Of a stretch of DNA of 36,294 nucleotides, positions 14,903-25,187 are shown one piece after another. The notes beneath the pieces were generated by a model. The model made no database searches. It had not been told where the DNA came from and was given only the letters and a program-made list of their open reading frames with translations. A program made the translations under genes and the position numbers. The DNA is from Bacteroidales bacterium. GTDB taxonomy: Bacteria; Bacteroidota; Bacteroidia; Bacteroidales; UBA1402. Every line of letters begins with the position of its first letter. Positions within the stretch are counted from its first letter, which is position 1. The stretch lies in NCBI GenBank assembly GCA_028709215.1, contig JAQVXI010000019.1, forward strand, positions 1 to 36,294, given 5' to 3'.

Positions 14903-17900
14903 ATGAAAAACAAGAATCGATTTTTACGCGTAGCGTGGATGATGTTGCCGATGCTGTTGTTGTCGTTCAACAGCATTGCTCAGAACCTCGTGGTTCGAGG
15001 GTCAGTTAAAGACGTCTCAAACCTTGCTTTGCCGGGCGTCAATGTACGCATGTCGGATGTCTCAGGCAGAATAGTAGGTACAACGACAGATGATGATGGA
15101 AAATACAGTATTCAGGTTCCCCCGAATGCCTCGTTGGAATTTTCGTTTGTCGGTTTTCAGACAATGAAAGTAGCCGTAAATGGTCGGGCTACGATTGATG
15201 TTACACTGATTGAAAATACACAAGAGTTGGGAGACGTTGTCGTAGTAGGTTATGGTACGGCACGAAAAAGTGATTTGACGGGTGCGGTTATGTCCGCAAA
15301 TATGCAGGATTTTCGAATGTCACCCAATACCAACCTAATGCAATCGTTACAGGGGTCTGTACCCGGATTGAACGTTGGTCAAGTAACCAGTGCGGGGGCT
15401 ACACCGGATATTTCTATTCGAGGAAAGAATACCATTTCGGGAAACACCAATATTTTGATTGTACTCGATGGTATCATTTACGGTAGTTCAATATCTTCGA
15501 TCAATCCATCGGATATCGAGTCGGTGCACATATTGAAAGATGCCAGTGCCACTGCCGTATATGGAGCGCAGGCTGCCAACGGAGTTATGTTGATTACATC
15601 CAAAAAAGGAAAAGCTGGTAAGGCACGTATCAATGTATCCTCTTCCTACAGTATTCAGAATCCTACGAACGATTATGCGACCATGAATCGGTCACAGTAT
15701 TTAACGTATCTCAAAGAACTGATGTGGGATAAGGCGTATACATCTGCATCCGGTCATACACAAGTGGATCCGGCATTTAATATTGCCGCTTATTTACCGG
15801 ACTCGTATATGACGGATGCCAATGGGAATATTTCAACCACTGATTTTGACTGGTGGGGAACCTGTACGCGTCAGGCCTCAATTTTTGAAAACAAAGTATC
15901 GATTTCAGGCGGAAATGAGGCTGCATCCTATTATGTATCGTTTGGAAATGTCGATCAAAAGAATTTTTTATTGAACGACAATTTCAAACGCAATAGTGTG
16001 CGACTCAATCTGGATGCCAATGTGCGTCCCTGGTGGAAAATGGGCGTACAGCTATCCGGCTCTTTTGTAAATCAGGATGGTTCTGAACCGGTTTTGTGGA
16101 CTTTGTACTCGATGAATCCAATGGCCACACCCTACAACGAAGATGGAACACTCAAACGCACTCCAATGGAAACAGCGCGGGACAATCCCTTGTTGGGTAG
16201 TGACATCGATGACTACGATCGTCAAAATTATTTTGTCGGTAATGTCTATTCCGAGTTTAAATTACCCGTGAATGGCTTGACGTATCGAATCAACTACGGG
16301 AACAATTACAACATAAGCACACATTATCAGTCCAGTCCTTATGGAAATTCACAGACTGGCGAGGCTTATAAGAATTTTTCAACCTCCTACGATTATACCT
16401 TGGATAATATTTTGAATTACAAAAAGGATATTGATCTACATTCGATTGAGGCTACGCTGTTGTATGGGGCTCGGGAAAGGAATTATTCATACACCCGTGC
16501 ACTAGCTCAAAAATTTTCACGTTTGACACTGGGATACAATGCGTTGGAGCTTGGTACGGATCAATATACCTACTCGGATGCCAACGATGGATCCTATCTG
16601 TATCAAATGGCTCGTTTTAACTATAAATACTACAATCGCTATCTAATAACTGCAACCATACGTAGAGATGGTTTTTCGGGCTTTGCCAAGAATCATAAAA
16701 GTGCGATATTCCCGTCTTTGGCATTGGGTTGGGTACTATCGGATGAAGACTTTTTTAACGTCGAGGCCATCAATTTCTTGAAATTGCGTGCCGGATATGG
16801 ACTCAGTGGGAATTTAACAAACAGTTATGCCTCACTAGCCACAGTAACATCCACAGGAGGTTATGTCTTTGGTGATGGAGGCTCAACCGTAATTCGTCAG
16901 GAATTGACCTCGTTGGCCAATAACGATTTGAAATGGGAAAAAACGGAAGGATACAATTTTGGGCTGGATTATCACCTGTTTAACGATCGGATTCAGGGAT
17001 CCTTGGAAGCCTATCAGACAACGACACGTGATTTGCTTTATTCGGTCTCCATTCCAACCATAACCGGATATTCCTCGATCACCTCCAATGTAGGAAAGTT
17101 AGAAAACAGTGGATTTGAATTTTTATTGACTTCCAGGAATATTGTTTCTACCGATTTTGAATGGAATACCACGTTTAACTTCTCTACCAACAAAAATAAG
17201 ATTGTTGAGCTGACCGGATCCGGAGATATGATTACGAGCGGTTTGTTTATCGGTCAACCCATCTCGGCTGTATACGGGTATAAGATCGATGGAATTTACC
17301 AGGTTGGTGATGATATTCCTGCAGGATATTATGTCGGTAATTATAAGATCCACGATGAAGATAAAGATGGAAGTATCACCACTGAAGATCGCACTATTTT
17401 GGGGAAAACCGATCCGGCCTATCGATTTGGTATACTGAATAAGCTCGCTTATAAAGACTTTGCGTTGACCTTTTTCATCAATTCCGTACAAGGCGGAAAA
17501 GACGGATATTTGGGAGAAAACACCTATACGCTTATTCAGGATAATACATCGCGTCTGTGTAACCATTTAAATGAATTCTCCAAAAACGTTTGGTCTCCCA
17601 ACAATACGGACGGCATTTATTCGGCATCCACCAACAATGCTGCCATTGTACCCATTCGCTACGAAGACCGTAGTTTTATTCGTCTTCAGGATGTTACGCT
17701 TAGTTATAACTTGCCAAAGAAGATGATACATAAATTGGGTATGAGCAATCTGAACCTATATATTACCGGTAAAAACTTGGTTACTCTTACAGATTGGCAT
17801 GGATGGGATCCAGAAGCAAATTATGGAACCATTACTCCGGTAGGTCGTACATCATCCATCAACAAATCCGGAAATGATTACGAAGGAAGACCGGTTATGA

Positions 17901-17935
17901 GAAGTTTTACCGTTGGATTTGATGTCACCTTTTAA
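14903..17935 (+). CDS. susC: SusC-family TonB-dependent outer membrane transporter
   Basis: A 1010-residue outer-membrane transporter that imports oligosaccharides with its SusD lid, powered by TonB. A signal peptide (residues 1-26, NSIAQ) is followed by a carboxypeptidase-D-regulatory-like domain at about 28-105 and a TonB-box region near 111-122 (DVVVVGYGTARKSD). The plug lies at about 130-230 and includes SIRGKNTISGNTNILIVLDG; the beta-barrel fills the rest, ending in the aromatic VGFDVTF. Length and order are typical. susD follows after 12 bases. Given the surrounding enzymes the cargo is probably rhamnogalacturonan-derived oligosaccharides; that is context, not sequence proof. Confidence 0.96.
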   Translation: MKNKNRFLRVAWMMLPMLLLSFNSIAQNLVVRGSVKDVSNLALPGVNVRMSDVSGRIVGTTTDDDGKYSIQVPPNASLEFSFVGFQTMKVAVNGRATIDVTLIENTQELGDVVVVGYGTARKSDLTGAVMSANMQDFRMSPNTNLMQSLQGSVPGLNVGQVTSAGATPDISIRGKNTISGNTNILIVLDGIIYGSSISSINPSDIESVHILKDASATAVYGAQAANGVMLITSKKGKAGKARINVSSSYSIQNPTNDYATMNRSQYLTYLKELMWDKAYTSASGHTQVDPAFNIAAYLPDSYMTDANGNISTTDFDWWGTCTRQASIFENKVSISGGNEAASYYVSFGNVDQKNFLLNDNFKRNSVRLNLDANVRPWWKMGVQLSGSFVNQDGSEPVLWTLYSMNPMATPYNEDGTLKRTPMETARDNPLLGSDIDDYDRQNYFVGNVYSEFKLPVNGLTYRINYGNNYNISTHYQSSPYGNSQTGEAYKNFSTSYDYTLDNILNYKKDIDLHSIEATLLYGARERNYSYTRALAQKFSRLTLGYNALELGTDQYTYSDANDGSYLYQMARFNYKYYNRYLITATIRRDGFSGFAKNHKSAIFPSLALGWVLSDEDFFNVEAINFLKLRAGYGLSGNLTNSYASLATVTSTGGYVFGDGGSTVIRQELTSLANNDLKWEKTEGYNFGLDYHLFNDRIQGSLEAYQTTTRDLLYSVSIPTITGYSSITSNVGKLENSGFEFLLTSRNIVSTDFEWNTTFNFSTNKNKIVELTGSGDMITSGLFIGQPISAVYGYKIDGIYQVGDDIPAGYYVGNYKIHDEDKDGSITTEDRTILGKTDPAYRFGILNKLAYKDFALTFFINSVQGGKDGYLGENTYTLIQDNTSRLCNHLNEFSKNVWSPNNTDGIYSASTNNAAIVPIRYEDRSFIRLQDVTLSYNLPKKMIHKLGMSNLNLYITGKNLVTLTDWHGWDPEANYGTITPVGRTSSINKSGNDYEGRPVMRSFTVGFDVTF

Positions 17936-17947
17936 TATGTAAATAAA

Positions 17948-19711
17948 ATGAAAAATATAAGAAGATTTTTATTGGCACTTGTTGCCGTCCTACTTGTTGC
18001 GTGCAACGAGGATGCATTCTTACAAGAAACGCCGCTGGATTTTATGAGTGGGGAGAATTCATACATTACTCCGGCTGATTTTGAATTGGCAACCAATGAA
18101 CTCTATTATTTGGCTCGTTGGGAGTTCTATTGCAACGGAGATCGCAGTGTTTTGGATTATGTTTTTGGCACGGATATCTTTTGGAATGGAAGCAGTGGTA
18201 ATTTGATTTCAAATCTTAGGTCTGATTACAGTAAATCGGGAACAATTGCTCAGGCACATTGGGATAAATTGTATTCGCTCATTGCCCAATCAAACACGAT
18301 TATTAGCCGTCTTCCGGCCTCTCAGCTCACGGATGAGCATAAAGAATCAGCAATGGCCAAAGCCTTGTTTTTCAGAGGTCTTTCGTATCGTACGCTTGCG
18401 TATCTGTATGGCGGCGTGCCTTTGCAGTTGGAAGAAGTCACCAAACCTAAGACTGATTATACAAGAGCGACACGGGAAGCGACCTTGCAGCAAGCCATTT
18501 CGGATGTGAAATATGCTGCGGAACATCTGAACGACATCACTCAAGTCAAAGACGGTGAAGTAAGTTCTCCGGCTGCGTACCATTTGTTATCCGAATTGTA
18601 TCTGGCAGCCGGAATGCATCGCGAAGCGGTCAATGCAGCAAGTATGGTTCTCAAAAACCCGGCGCTCAAATTGATGACCAGTCGTTTTGGATCCAGAAGT
18701 ACGGAGAATCCGGGTGATGTGTTTTGGGATTTGTTTCGTACAAATAATCAAAATCGTTCTACGCACGGTAATACGGAAGGTTTGTGGGTGATGCAGATGG
18801 AGGCAGGAGTGACCGGAGGCGGAACCGATTTAAATTCCATTTGGAGCTCACCGGGTAGTTATTTATTGGAACGTCATTGTTCGCCTCAAACAGGCTTGTT
18901 TCGTATGTATAAGGGAGATGTCGCCTATTTTCCGTTTACTTGGCCTATTGGAGATTATACTGGAGGAAGAGGTATTGGTACGTTTGTTCCCACAACGCAT
19001 TTCGCTTACGATGTGTGGCAAAGTGATTTTAACAACGATATACGCAACGCCAACCACAATTTTGTGCGTAAGTTTGCCATCAATACGGTGAATGCAAGCG
19101 AACGAACAAAGTGCAGCAGTGACTTTGGGGATACCCTTGATATCGATAATCCACCGGCTGGATTTACGTTTCTGACGGGGGAAGGCAATCAAACAACGTT
19201 CCCAGGGCGTTATTTACTTTGTTATCAAACCAAATGCACCAATCCGTATGATTATCCTTCTGCATTGATTGCAAACGCATCGACCTTTGAATTACGTAGT
19301 TCTGCCGGAGGTACGTATCAGGATCAATACATGTTCCGTTTGGCCGAAACCTATTTGTTGCGTGCAGAAGGCTATTTGGGATTGAATAACAAAGATTCTG
19401 CAGCGATCGATATCAATGCCGTTCGTACACGTGCCAATGCGACCCCTGTATCGAGCAACAACGTTACGTTGGACTATATTTTGGACGAGCGCTTGAGAGA
19501 ATTTGGGGTAGAAGAGAAAAGAAGACTCACGTTGGGACGTTTGGGGGCGGACGTTTTCTACGATCGTGTCACACGCTACAATCCGTATTATACCAATTCA
19601 AATGCTGCGGATCCTTTTACAAAAACCTATACATTATGGCCCATACCTTTGTCTGCCATCGAATCCAATCTGGATGCCGAAATAAAGCAGAATCCAGGGT
19701 ACGATCAATAA
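17948..19711 (+). CDS. susD: SusD/RagB-family surface glycan-binding lipoprotein
   Basis: A 587-residue lipoprotein that caps SusC and binds glycan. The lipobox LLVAC places the acylated cysteine at residue 19. It is followed by Asn-Glu-Asp, an acidic start consistent with the surface-export signal of Bacteroidota. The SusD TPR-like region includes KALFFRGLSYRTLAYLYGGV, and the C-terminal part has RLAETYLLRAEGYL and LDERLREFGVEEKRR, all typical of the family. It lies 12 bases after susC and is followed by a terminator, so the pair is a closed bicistron. Confidence 0.96.
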   Translation: MKNIRRFLLALVAVLLVACNEDAFLQETPLDFMSGENSYITPADFELATNELYYLARWEFYCNGDRSVLDYVFGTDIFWNGSSGNLISNLRSDYSKSGTIAQAHWDKLYSLIAQSNTIISRLPASQLTDEHKESAMAKALFFRGLSYRTLAYLYGGVPLQLEEVTKPKTDYTRATREATLQQAISDVKYAAEHLNDITQVKDGEVSSPAAYHLLSELYLAAGMHREAVNAASMVLKNPALKLMTSRFGSRSTENPGDVFWDLFRTNNQNRSTHGNTEGLWVMQMEAGVTGGGTDLNSIWSSPGSYLLERHCSPQTGLFRMYKGDVAYFPFTWPIGDYTGGRGIGTFVPTTHFAYDVWQSDFNNDIRNANHNFVRKFAINTVNASERTKCSSDFGDTLDIDNPPAGFTFLTGEGNQTTFPGRYLLCYQTKCTNPYDYPSALIANASTFELRSSAGGTYQDQYMFRLAETYLLRAEGYLGLNNKDSAAIDINAVRTRANATPVSSNNVTLDYILDERLREFGVEEKRRLTLGRLGADVFYDRVTRYNPYYTNSNAADPFTKTYTLWPIPLSAIESNLDAEIKQNPGYDQ

Positions 19712-19728
19712 TGTTTTTTCTGGAGTGG

Positions 19729-19766
19729 AAGGAGTTGCCTCATTTGAGGCAGCTCCTTACTTTTTT
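19729..19766 (+). terminator. Terminator of the susCD operon
   Basis: AAGGAG/CTCCTT and TGCCTCA/TGAGGCA form a 14-bp stem (one T-G pair) around a two-base loop, followed two bases later by six T. It ends plus-strand transcription from susCD. The stop codon of the convergent HTCS-1 gene lies at the edge of this stem; on the minus strand no T-tract follows. Confidence 0.88.
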
Positions 19767-22700
19767 ATGTAATCGGAGGGAGCTTTACCAAAGAAAGTAT
19801 GAAAGACATTGCTGAAATAGGCAAGACTTGAAAATCCGCACTTCTCACTGATTTCCGTAATGGAAAGCCTGTTTTGTTTCAGTAGTTCTAAGGCATGATT
19901 CAATCGCATGGTTTTAATAAAATCTACCGGCGAAAAACCCGTTAGAGATTTAATTTTTCGATACAGAACAGAAGGACTAACATTCATTTCTGCTGCAAAA
20001 TCGTCTTTTCCAAACGTTGAGACATCGAGATGTTTCCGTACAACATTTACTGCTTTTTTGATGAATTGATCGTTGTTGTCGTTGATGAAGATGGGTTCCT
20101 CTTGAACTCCCTCCATCAATTTGTATGCTTTTTCACGGATAATTTCCCGGTTATGAATGATGTTTTTAATCCGTTGCAGCAATAAGCTGATATCAAACGG
20201 TTTTGTCAGGTAGTCATCGGCGCCCAGTCCCAAGCCGTGTAGCTGTTCGGCTTGTTCAGACAGTACGGTTAGTAATATGACGGGAATATGGGATGTTTGT
20301 GGGGTCGATTTAATCAGCCGACACAATTCAAACCCATTCATGTTTGGCATGATGATGTCGGAAATAAGCAAATCCGGCATTTTCTTTTGAATGCATTTCC
20401 ATGCATCCTCTCCATTCTCGGCCATATCTACCTCAAAATCATCCCCTAAGGCTACTTTGATAAAGTTACGGAGATCGTAGTTGTCATCAACGACCAGAAT
20501 GTTCATTTTCTTTGTTGCAGCATCAGACCCCATATCGATAAAGTCACTGTCATTGGGTTGAATGTGGAGCTCTGGGAATGCTTCCGCATCCGCCTCAACC
20601 GCAATCCTGTGTGGAATGGTGATTTGAAAAGTGGATCCTACGTGTAACGTGCTTGTGCAAGAAATCTCACCCTGATGCAGCTGAACATATTTCTTGGACA
20701 TCAATAAACCCAAACCGGATCCCTCCACCTTATTGTTAATAGCATTCTCTCCTCTAAAAAACTCATTAAACAATTGCTGTTGTCCTTTTTGACTAATACC
20801 AATGCCCTGGTCGCTGATTGCTAAGTTCCATCTGGAATCGGAACAGGTAAGCACCACGCGTACGGTTGTATTTGCATAGGCATATTTAATTGCATTCGAT
20901 AGAAGGTTACTGACAACCTTTTCCATCATCACCTCATCCAGTCCACAAAAATAGGAAGACTGGTTCGATTGAAAATCCACGTTTATTTTTTTATTATTGG
21001 CAAGGGATTCGTACATCATGACTTGCAACTGAATCAATTTAACGACATCGATGTCCTTGATTGATTGCTGCTCTTTTCCAACATCTAATTTCTGGAAATC
21101 CATCAAACGTGTGATGATTTGTGTGAGTTTCTTCGATTGTTTCTGTACCAATCGTACGTAATACTTACCAATGGAAGGGTTATTCACCCCTTTATACAAT
21201 TCTTCAATGGGTGCAGAAATCAGCGTAAGGGATGTTCGGATGTCGTGCATGGTATTGGAAAAGAATCGCATTTTTTCTTCTGCTTGTTTTTGTTTGAGTT
21301 GATTGATGTAATATTTCAATGCAAAGTAAATCAGGATGCATACGAGCGCAATAATCGTGAGGATAAACCAAGCCCGCCTCCAAAAAGGTGGAATGATGCT
21401 CCACTTGATTTTGCGTTCTGCTAAAATGTTTAATGCAGAACCATCGTATAAACGTAGTTTGAGTGTATAATCGCCGTGTGGCAAGTTTGTATACTGAATA
21501 AAACGGGTATTGCTTGCTGAACTCCATTTTGTGTCTACCCCTTCAAGAAACCAGGATAATTTAGAATCGGATGTATTTACCCCCAATGGAATGAGCTCAA
21601 AGGTTAGATTGTTCTGTTTGTAATTGAGTTGAAACAAATTCGTTTGATCCAGGGGTTGTGACAGTGGGATGTCTGCATGCGATTTGATGGATCGTCCCGA
21701 TATCAGCAGATCCTGAAAGTAAAGATTGCCTCTGGTTTTTAAGTTCTGCAAGGTATTTGTGTTGATCAGTAACGCTCCATTCATGGTTCCCCACATCGTC
21801 TTGCCATTTTTAAGTAGACTCCGGGATTTTGAATTGAACGTCGCATCTGAAAGCGGAACGATTGATTCAAACGTTTGAACGACGTAGTCAATGGGATTAA
21901 AAGTACAAAGTCCTGCTTCTGTTCCGAGCCATAATTGGTCTTCTAGGTTCAATATTCCATTGACAAAATTGGAAGGAAGCCCATTCTCCATTGTAAAGGC
22001 TTGTATATTGCCTTCAATCAAATTGAATTGTACCAATCCATCCCCTTTGGTCGCCAACCAGATCTCATCCCCCAAAACAACGAGGTCGTTGATGAGGTAT
22101 TCTCCGAGTAGCATTTGCTCTTCGCCGGTTCGTTTATCCAACATTCGTAAACCATCCGAGCACGCCAATAGCATCATCCCGGGCCTCAATTCAAAGATTG
22201 CACTCAACTCATGGCTGTTGTACATACGAATCGTCTGTTTTTTTAGGTCAAAACAACTGACTCTGCTATGAATGCCTCCGGTCCAGATATCTCCATTGGA
22301 ATCTGAAAAGATTTCAAAAACAAAATTGCTCTTGATTTGCGTACTCGTGAAGACATCAAATTTTGAGATGTTTCTACCGGTTTCAGCGTCAAGAATAAAG
22401 ATTCCAGCCCCGTACGTCCCAGCCCAAATATGCCCGTTTGCATCTTCGGTTACACATAAGAAAACATTGGGATTGCCATGCTCGTTGTGAAAAAAGGTGG
22501 ACCACATTCCGCTTTCCTCATTCCATTTGCACAAACCGTTGTTGGTCGCAAACCAGCAGTTACCCATTTTGTCGACATGAATGCGGTTTACAAAGTTGTT
22601 GCATAGCGATTGTTTCTGATTCATTCGATGATTTAACTGAATCACCTGGGAGGAAGCTTGGTCAAAAAAGCTGATGCCTTTGCTGTAAGTTGCAATCCAA

Positions 22701-23626
22701 ACCCGTTGATTGTTGTCACAAATGATGTCGTATACACCATTGCCATGAAGGGAGTATGGATCGCTGGTGTTCTCTAAAAAATGCTCCTGTTTGAGGAGAC
22801 CCGTTTTCCGGTCTATTTGAGTAATGCCTTGACCATCCACACCAATGAGGAGTGTTGTGTCGGAATTGGGATGCACGGCAAAGGTTGGTAAGGAAACCGT
22901 CTGAGTCAAACAGGTTTCACGCAGTATTTGTGTCGAGAAATCATAACATAAAAGTCCATTTGAAAAGGTCCCAATCCATAATTTGTCGTAGATTGAGTCG
23001 TAGTACATCTTAGAGAAAAGACGGTGGTGATTGGGCTCAAAGCGATGAAACAGTTGAATGGTCTCATTGGTTATGTCAATACGATGCATACCGAATGCAT
23101 TGGCACCAATCAGTAGCGTGTCCGACTCCCATGTGATGTAGTTCATGTCAATACAGTCTCCAAGATGCTTGAGCCGTTTGTGATCCCAAACATATAAACC
23201 GGAGGAGGTTGCAATCCAAAAGCGATGCTGTTGATCAATCAGAATGTTGTGAATATAGAGGTTTGGATCTCCGGCCAAAGAGGAAATATTGATCAAGTAA
23301 TCAAATCGATCGGATGTGGGGTTGTAGGGATATAATTGACCTTTTTGTGAATAGGCTAACAGTTGAGCATGATTGTAGACCAATTTCATGTTGATGAAGC
23401 TGGTCTTTTTATTGGGCAATGCATACAATCGGTAATCACTGTCCGAAAGACGCAAAATGCCCGTTTTGGATGTTCCCCATACAAATCCTTTATCATCGTA
23501 ACATAAGGAAGTCGATTCTCTTTGAGATATTCCGTACAGCTCGTTGATGCTATAGAATTTAATGTCGTTTGCGAGGCATAGTTTACAAGTTAATACAAAT
23601 AGCACTGTATTAATCAAGTGTTTCAT
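19757..23626 (-). CDS. Hybrid two-component sensor/regulator HTCS-1
   Basis: A 1289-residue one-protein signalling system. After a signal peptide (about 1-19), two seven-bladed periplasmic propellers run to about 650, shown by repeats such as IWAGTYGAGIFILD and LWLGTEAGLCTFN. A Y_Y_Y domain follows (about 690-748), then a membrane helix at 752-773. The kinase has its H-box at His794 (MHDIRTSLTLI), N-box NLLSNAIKYA, DQGIGI and GSGLGL. The receiver has phosphate-accepting Asp1090 (LLISDIIMP), and an AraC-type DNA-binding domain fills about 1185-1289. It should sense a pectin oligosaccharide and activate this locus. The usual proline at H+5 is serine. It lies downstream of GH105 on the same strand. 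Confidence 0.95.
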   Translation of the reverse strand: MKHLINTVLFVLTCKLCLANDIKFYSINELYGISQRESTSLCYDDKGFVWGTSKTGILRLSDSDYRLYALPNKKTSFINMKLVYNHAQLLAYSQKGQLYPYNPTSDRFDYLINISSLAGDPNLYIHNILIDQQHRFWIATSSGLYVWDHKRLKHLGDCIDMNYITWESDTLLIGANAFGMHRIDITNETIQLFHRFEPNHHRLFSKMYYDSIYDKLWIGTFSNGLLCYDFSTQILRETCLTQTVSLPTFAVHPNSDTTLLIGVDGQGITQIDRKTGLLKQEHFLENTSDPYSLHGNGVYDIICDNNQRVWIATYSKGISFFDQASSQVIQLNHRMNQKQSLCNNFVNRIHVDKMGNCWFATNNGLCKWNEESGMWSTFFHNEHGNPNVFLCVTEDANGHIWAGTYGAGIFILDAETGRNISKFDVFTSTQIKSNFVFEIFSDSNGDIWTGGIHSRVSCFDLKKQTIRMYNSHELSAIFELRPGMMLLACSDGLRMLDKRTGEEQMLLGEYLINDLVVLGDEIWLATKGDGLVQFNLIEGNIQAFTMENGLPSNFVNGILNLEDQLWLGTEAGLCTFNPIDYVVQTFESIVPLSDATFNSKSRSLLKNGKTMWGTMNGALLINTNTLQNLKTRGNLYFQDLLISGRSIKSHADIPLSQPLDQTNLFQLNYKQNNLTFELIPLGVNTSDSKLSWFLEGVDTKWSSASNTRFIQYTNLPHGDYTLKLRLYDGSALNILAERKIKWSIIPPFWRRAWFILTIIALVCILIYFALKYYINQLKQKQAEEKMRFFSNTMHDIRTSLTLISAPIEELYKGVNNPSIGKYYVRLVQKQSKKLTQIITRLMDFQKLDVGKEQQSIKDIDVVKLIQLQVMMYESLANNKKINVDFQSNQSSYFCGLDEVMMEKVVSNLLSNAIKYAYANTTVRVVLTCSDSRWNLAISDQGIGISQKGQQQLFNEFFRGENAINNKVEGSGLGLLMSKKYVQLHQGEISCTSTLHVGSTFQITIPHRIAVEADAEAFPELHIQPNDSDFIDMGSDAATKKMNILVVDDNYDLRNFIKVALGDDFEVDMAENGEDAWKCIQKKMPDLLISDIIMPNMNGFELCRLIKSTPQTSHIPVILLTVLSEQAEQLHGLGLGADDYLTKPFDISLLLQRIKNIIHNREIIREKAYKLMEGVQEEPIFINDNNDQFIKKAVNVVRKHLDVSTFGKDDFAAEMNVSPSVLYRKIKSLTGFSPVDFIKTMRLNHALELLKQNRLSITEISEKCGFSSLAYFSNVFHTFFGKAPSDYIKK

Positions 23627-23652
23627 GTGGATGGTCTTAGATATTCTGCCTG

Positions 23653-23660
23653 CAAATGTA
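23653..23660 (-). promoter_or_regulatory. Candidate -7 box of the HTCS-1 promoter
   Basis: On the minus strand TACATTTG exactly matches TAnnTTTG, ending 26 bases before the HTCS-1 ATG, in the 77-base gap after GH105. This suggests the regulator has its own promoter and is not expressed only by read-through from GH105. No convincing -33 box was found. Confidence 0.45.
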
Positions 23661-23703
23661 TAAAAAGGTTAATAAATAATACGACCTTCTCAATCTTTAT
23701 TCA

Positions 23704-25134
23704 CTATTCGATCAACAGATGATGCTTGATGCTCCTTCCATCTTGTTGAATCTCCGCCAAATAGATGCCCTGAGTCCAATTGGCGGTAGAAATCGTGTAT
23801 GCATCCGAATCGATGTGCAATTGTTCAAAGATTTTATGTCCTGAAAGGTTGTAGATGCGGATCGATGCGTGCATGGCTTGTTGAATCGTTAGTTGTTTGT
23901 CGGATACGGCCAAACGCAGTTCATTGGGTGAATGCGCAGTCGTCCGGCTGATGTTTTCTTTTTCCAATTGCTTGGCCAGCGTGTACGTTTCGGCAGCGGC
24001 CAATAAGACACAGCCGGCTCCGTAATCCTCAAAATTGGGCACCTTGGTATAGCTCAATGGTTGACCGTCACTGGGTTGTTTGCCCGTACCTTGCATCCAA
24101 CCCAAAAAACCGTTGTCGTGTATGGCTTCTCTACTCATGGCCAACCATCCTTTTCGCGTTGCCTCAAGATATTCGGATCGATCCAGAAACTGCTGATTGA
24201 GTCCCCAAGCAAATCCATAGACAAACAAGGCTGTACCGCTGGTTTCCTTGCCGCCGTAGTCGTTTGGATCTGCCAGATTGGAATTCCAAAAACCATCCGC
24301 TCGTTGACAGGCCAACAAGGCTTTTGACATGGCCAAGTAATCGTTTAAATATAGACTGTAGTGAAGATCTGTTTGCGGTAGAAGGCTCAACACGCGAACC
24401 AAGGCAGCATAGACCCATCCGTTCCCTCTGGACCAATACACTTGCTTTCCGTTGCCATTCAGGTGTGGAGGGTTGAAATCCTTATCCCGCCACCACAAAC
24501 CCTCCTCCGGGTTGTATAAACCGGTGACATCAATGCTGTCACGGGAATACCGATACGAATGGTACATGTAATCGTGGTATTGCTTGTCTTGGGTGATGTT
24601 GCCCAATTGGGTGTACGCAGGCATAGCCATCTGAATGGCATCAATCCAAGTCCAGTTGCGGTACGAATTGCGGTTGATGCAATAATCCAGACTCGCTTTG
24701 ATGTTGCTCAGCATTTCGGTTTCGGGAGCAATCTCATACAATTCCATGTATGTTTGTCCACAGCATTGATTGTCGCCATCCGTTGTGCTGTTTTTTTTGT
24801 AAGCCATGGCCCACTCGTGTGCTTTGCCCCAGTTGTACGCATAATTGTACACAGCTGTATCTTGGGTTACATGAAACAGCGCCATATGACCTTCGTAAAA
24901 TACAGCACGTGTCCAGATGTTGCTTGGCCGGGATTTTCCGCCGACAACGGTATTGTTCCAATAATCAGGATGCTTGATAAAGCGAATGTAGTTATCTACT
25001 TTGTAGGCCTTTTCCAGGATATTACCCGATTGGAAATCGATGCTGTCCTGATCGACGATTCTGGCAACAGCCGTTGTAAGAAAGAATGATAGCCCCGATA
25101 CAAGAAGTAGGCATTTGCGTGTGTGTGTATTCAT
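23704..25134 (-). CDS. GH105 unsaturated rhamnogalacturonyl hydrolase with T9SS-type tail
   Basis: A 476-residue enzyme of family GH105, which removes the 4,5-unsaturated galacturonyl residue left on rhamnogalacturonan oligosaccharides by lyases such as PL11. It carries a signal peptide (residues about 6-24, LLVSGLSFFLTTAVA). Family motifs are DGDNQCCGQTY (about 119-129), WTWIDAIQMAMP with the probable general acid/base Asp165, and YWSRGNGWVYAAL. Residues about 404-476 (SIRIYNLSGHKIFEQ, GIYLAEIQQDG, SIKHHLLIE) resemble a type A T9SS sorting domain, so the enzyme may act outside the cell. It is divergent from HTCS-2 across 117 bases. Confidence 0.93.
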   Translation of the reverse strand: MNTHTRKCLLLVSGLSFFLTTAVARIVDQDSIDFQSGNILEKAYKVDNYIRFIKHPDYWNNTVVGGKSRPSNIWTRAVFYEGHMALFHVTQDTAVYNYAYNWGKAHEWAMAYKKNSTTDGDNQCCGQTYMELYEIAPETEMLSNIKASLDYCINRNSYRNWTWIDAIQMAMPAYTQLGNITQDKQYHDYMYHSYRYSRDSIDVTGLYNPEEGLWWRDKDFNPPHLNGNGKQVYWSRGNGWVYAALVRVLSLLPQTDLHYSLYLNDYLAMSKALLACQRADGFWNSNLADPNDYGGKETSGTALFVYGFAWGLNQQFLDRSEYLEATRKGWLAMSREAIHDNGFLGWMQGTGKQPSDGQPLSYTKVPNFEDYGAGCVLLAAAETYTLAKQLEKENISRTTAHSPNELRLAVSDKQLTIQQAMHASIRIYNLSGHKIFEQLHIDSDAYTISTANWTQGIYLAEIQQDGRSIKHHLLIE

Positions 25135-25157
25135 GTTTGGTTGTATGATTTAAAAAA

Positions 25158-25165
25158 CAAAAGTA
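25158..25165 (-). promoter_or_regulatory. Candidate -7 box of the GH105 promoter
   Basis: TACTTTTG on the minus strand exactly fits TAnnTTTG and ends 23 bases before the GH105 ATG. A palindrome at 25168-25178 lies immediately upstream. Confidence 0.45.
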
Positions 25166-25167
25166 GG

Positions 25168-25178
25168 GCAATGATTGC
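25168..25178. promoter_or_regulatory. Palindrome GCAATGATTGC, candidate HTCS operator
   Basis: This 11-base perfect palindrome lies between divergent GH105 and HTCS-2, two bases upstream of the GH105 -7 box. It shares the AATGATT core with the dyad upstream of susC. It may be a regulator site serving GH105 and perhaps HTCS-2. Confidence 0.35.
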
Positions 25179-25187
25179 AAAAGAATG

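Noticed and set aside
19729-19758. Bidirectional termination including HTCS-1
   Set aside because: On the minus strand the stem is not followed by a T-tract, so intrinsic termination of HTCS-1 there is not supported.
24559-25089. Plus-strand open frame of 176 residues
   Set aside because: It is antisense to GH105, which has all family motifs in the minus frame.
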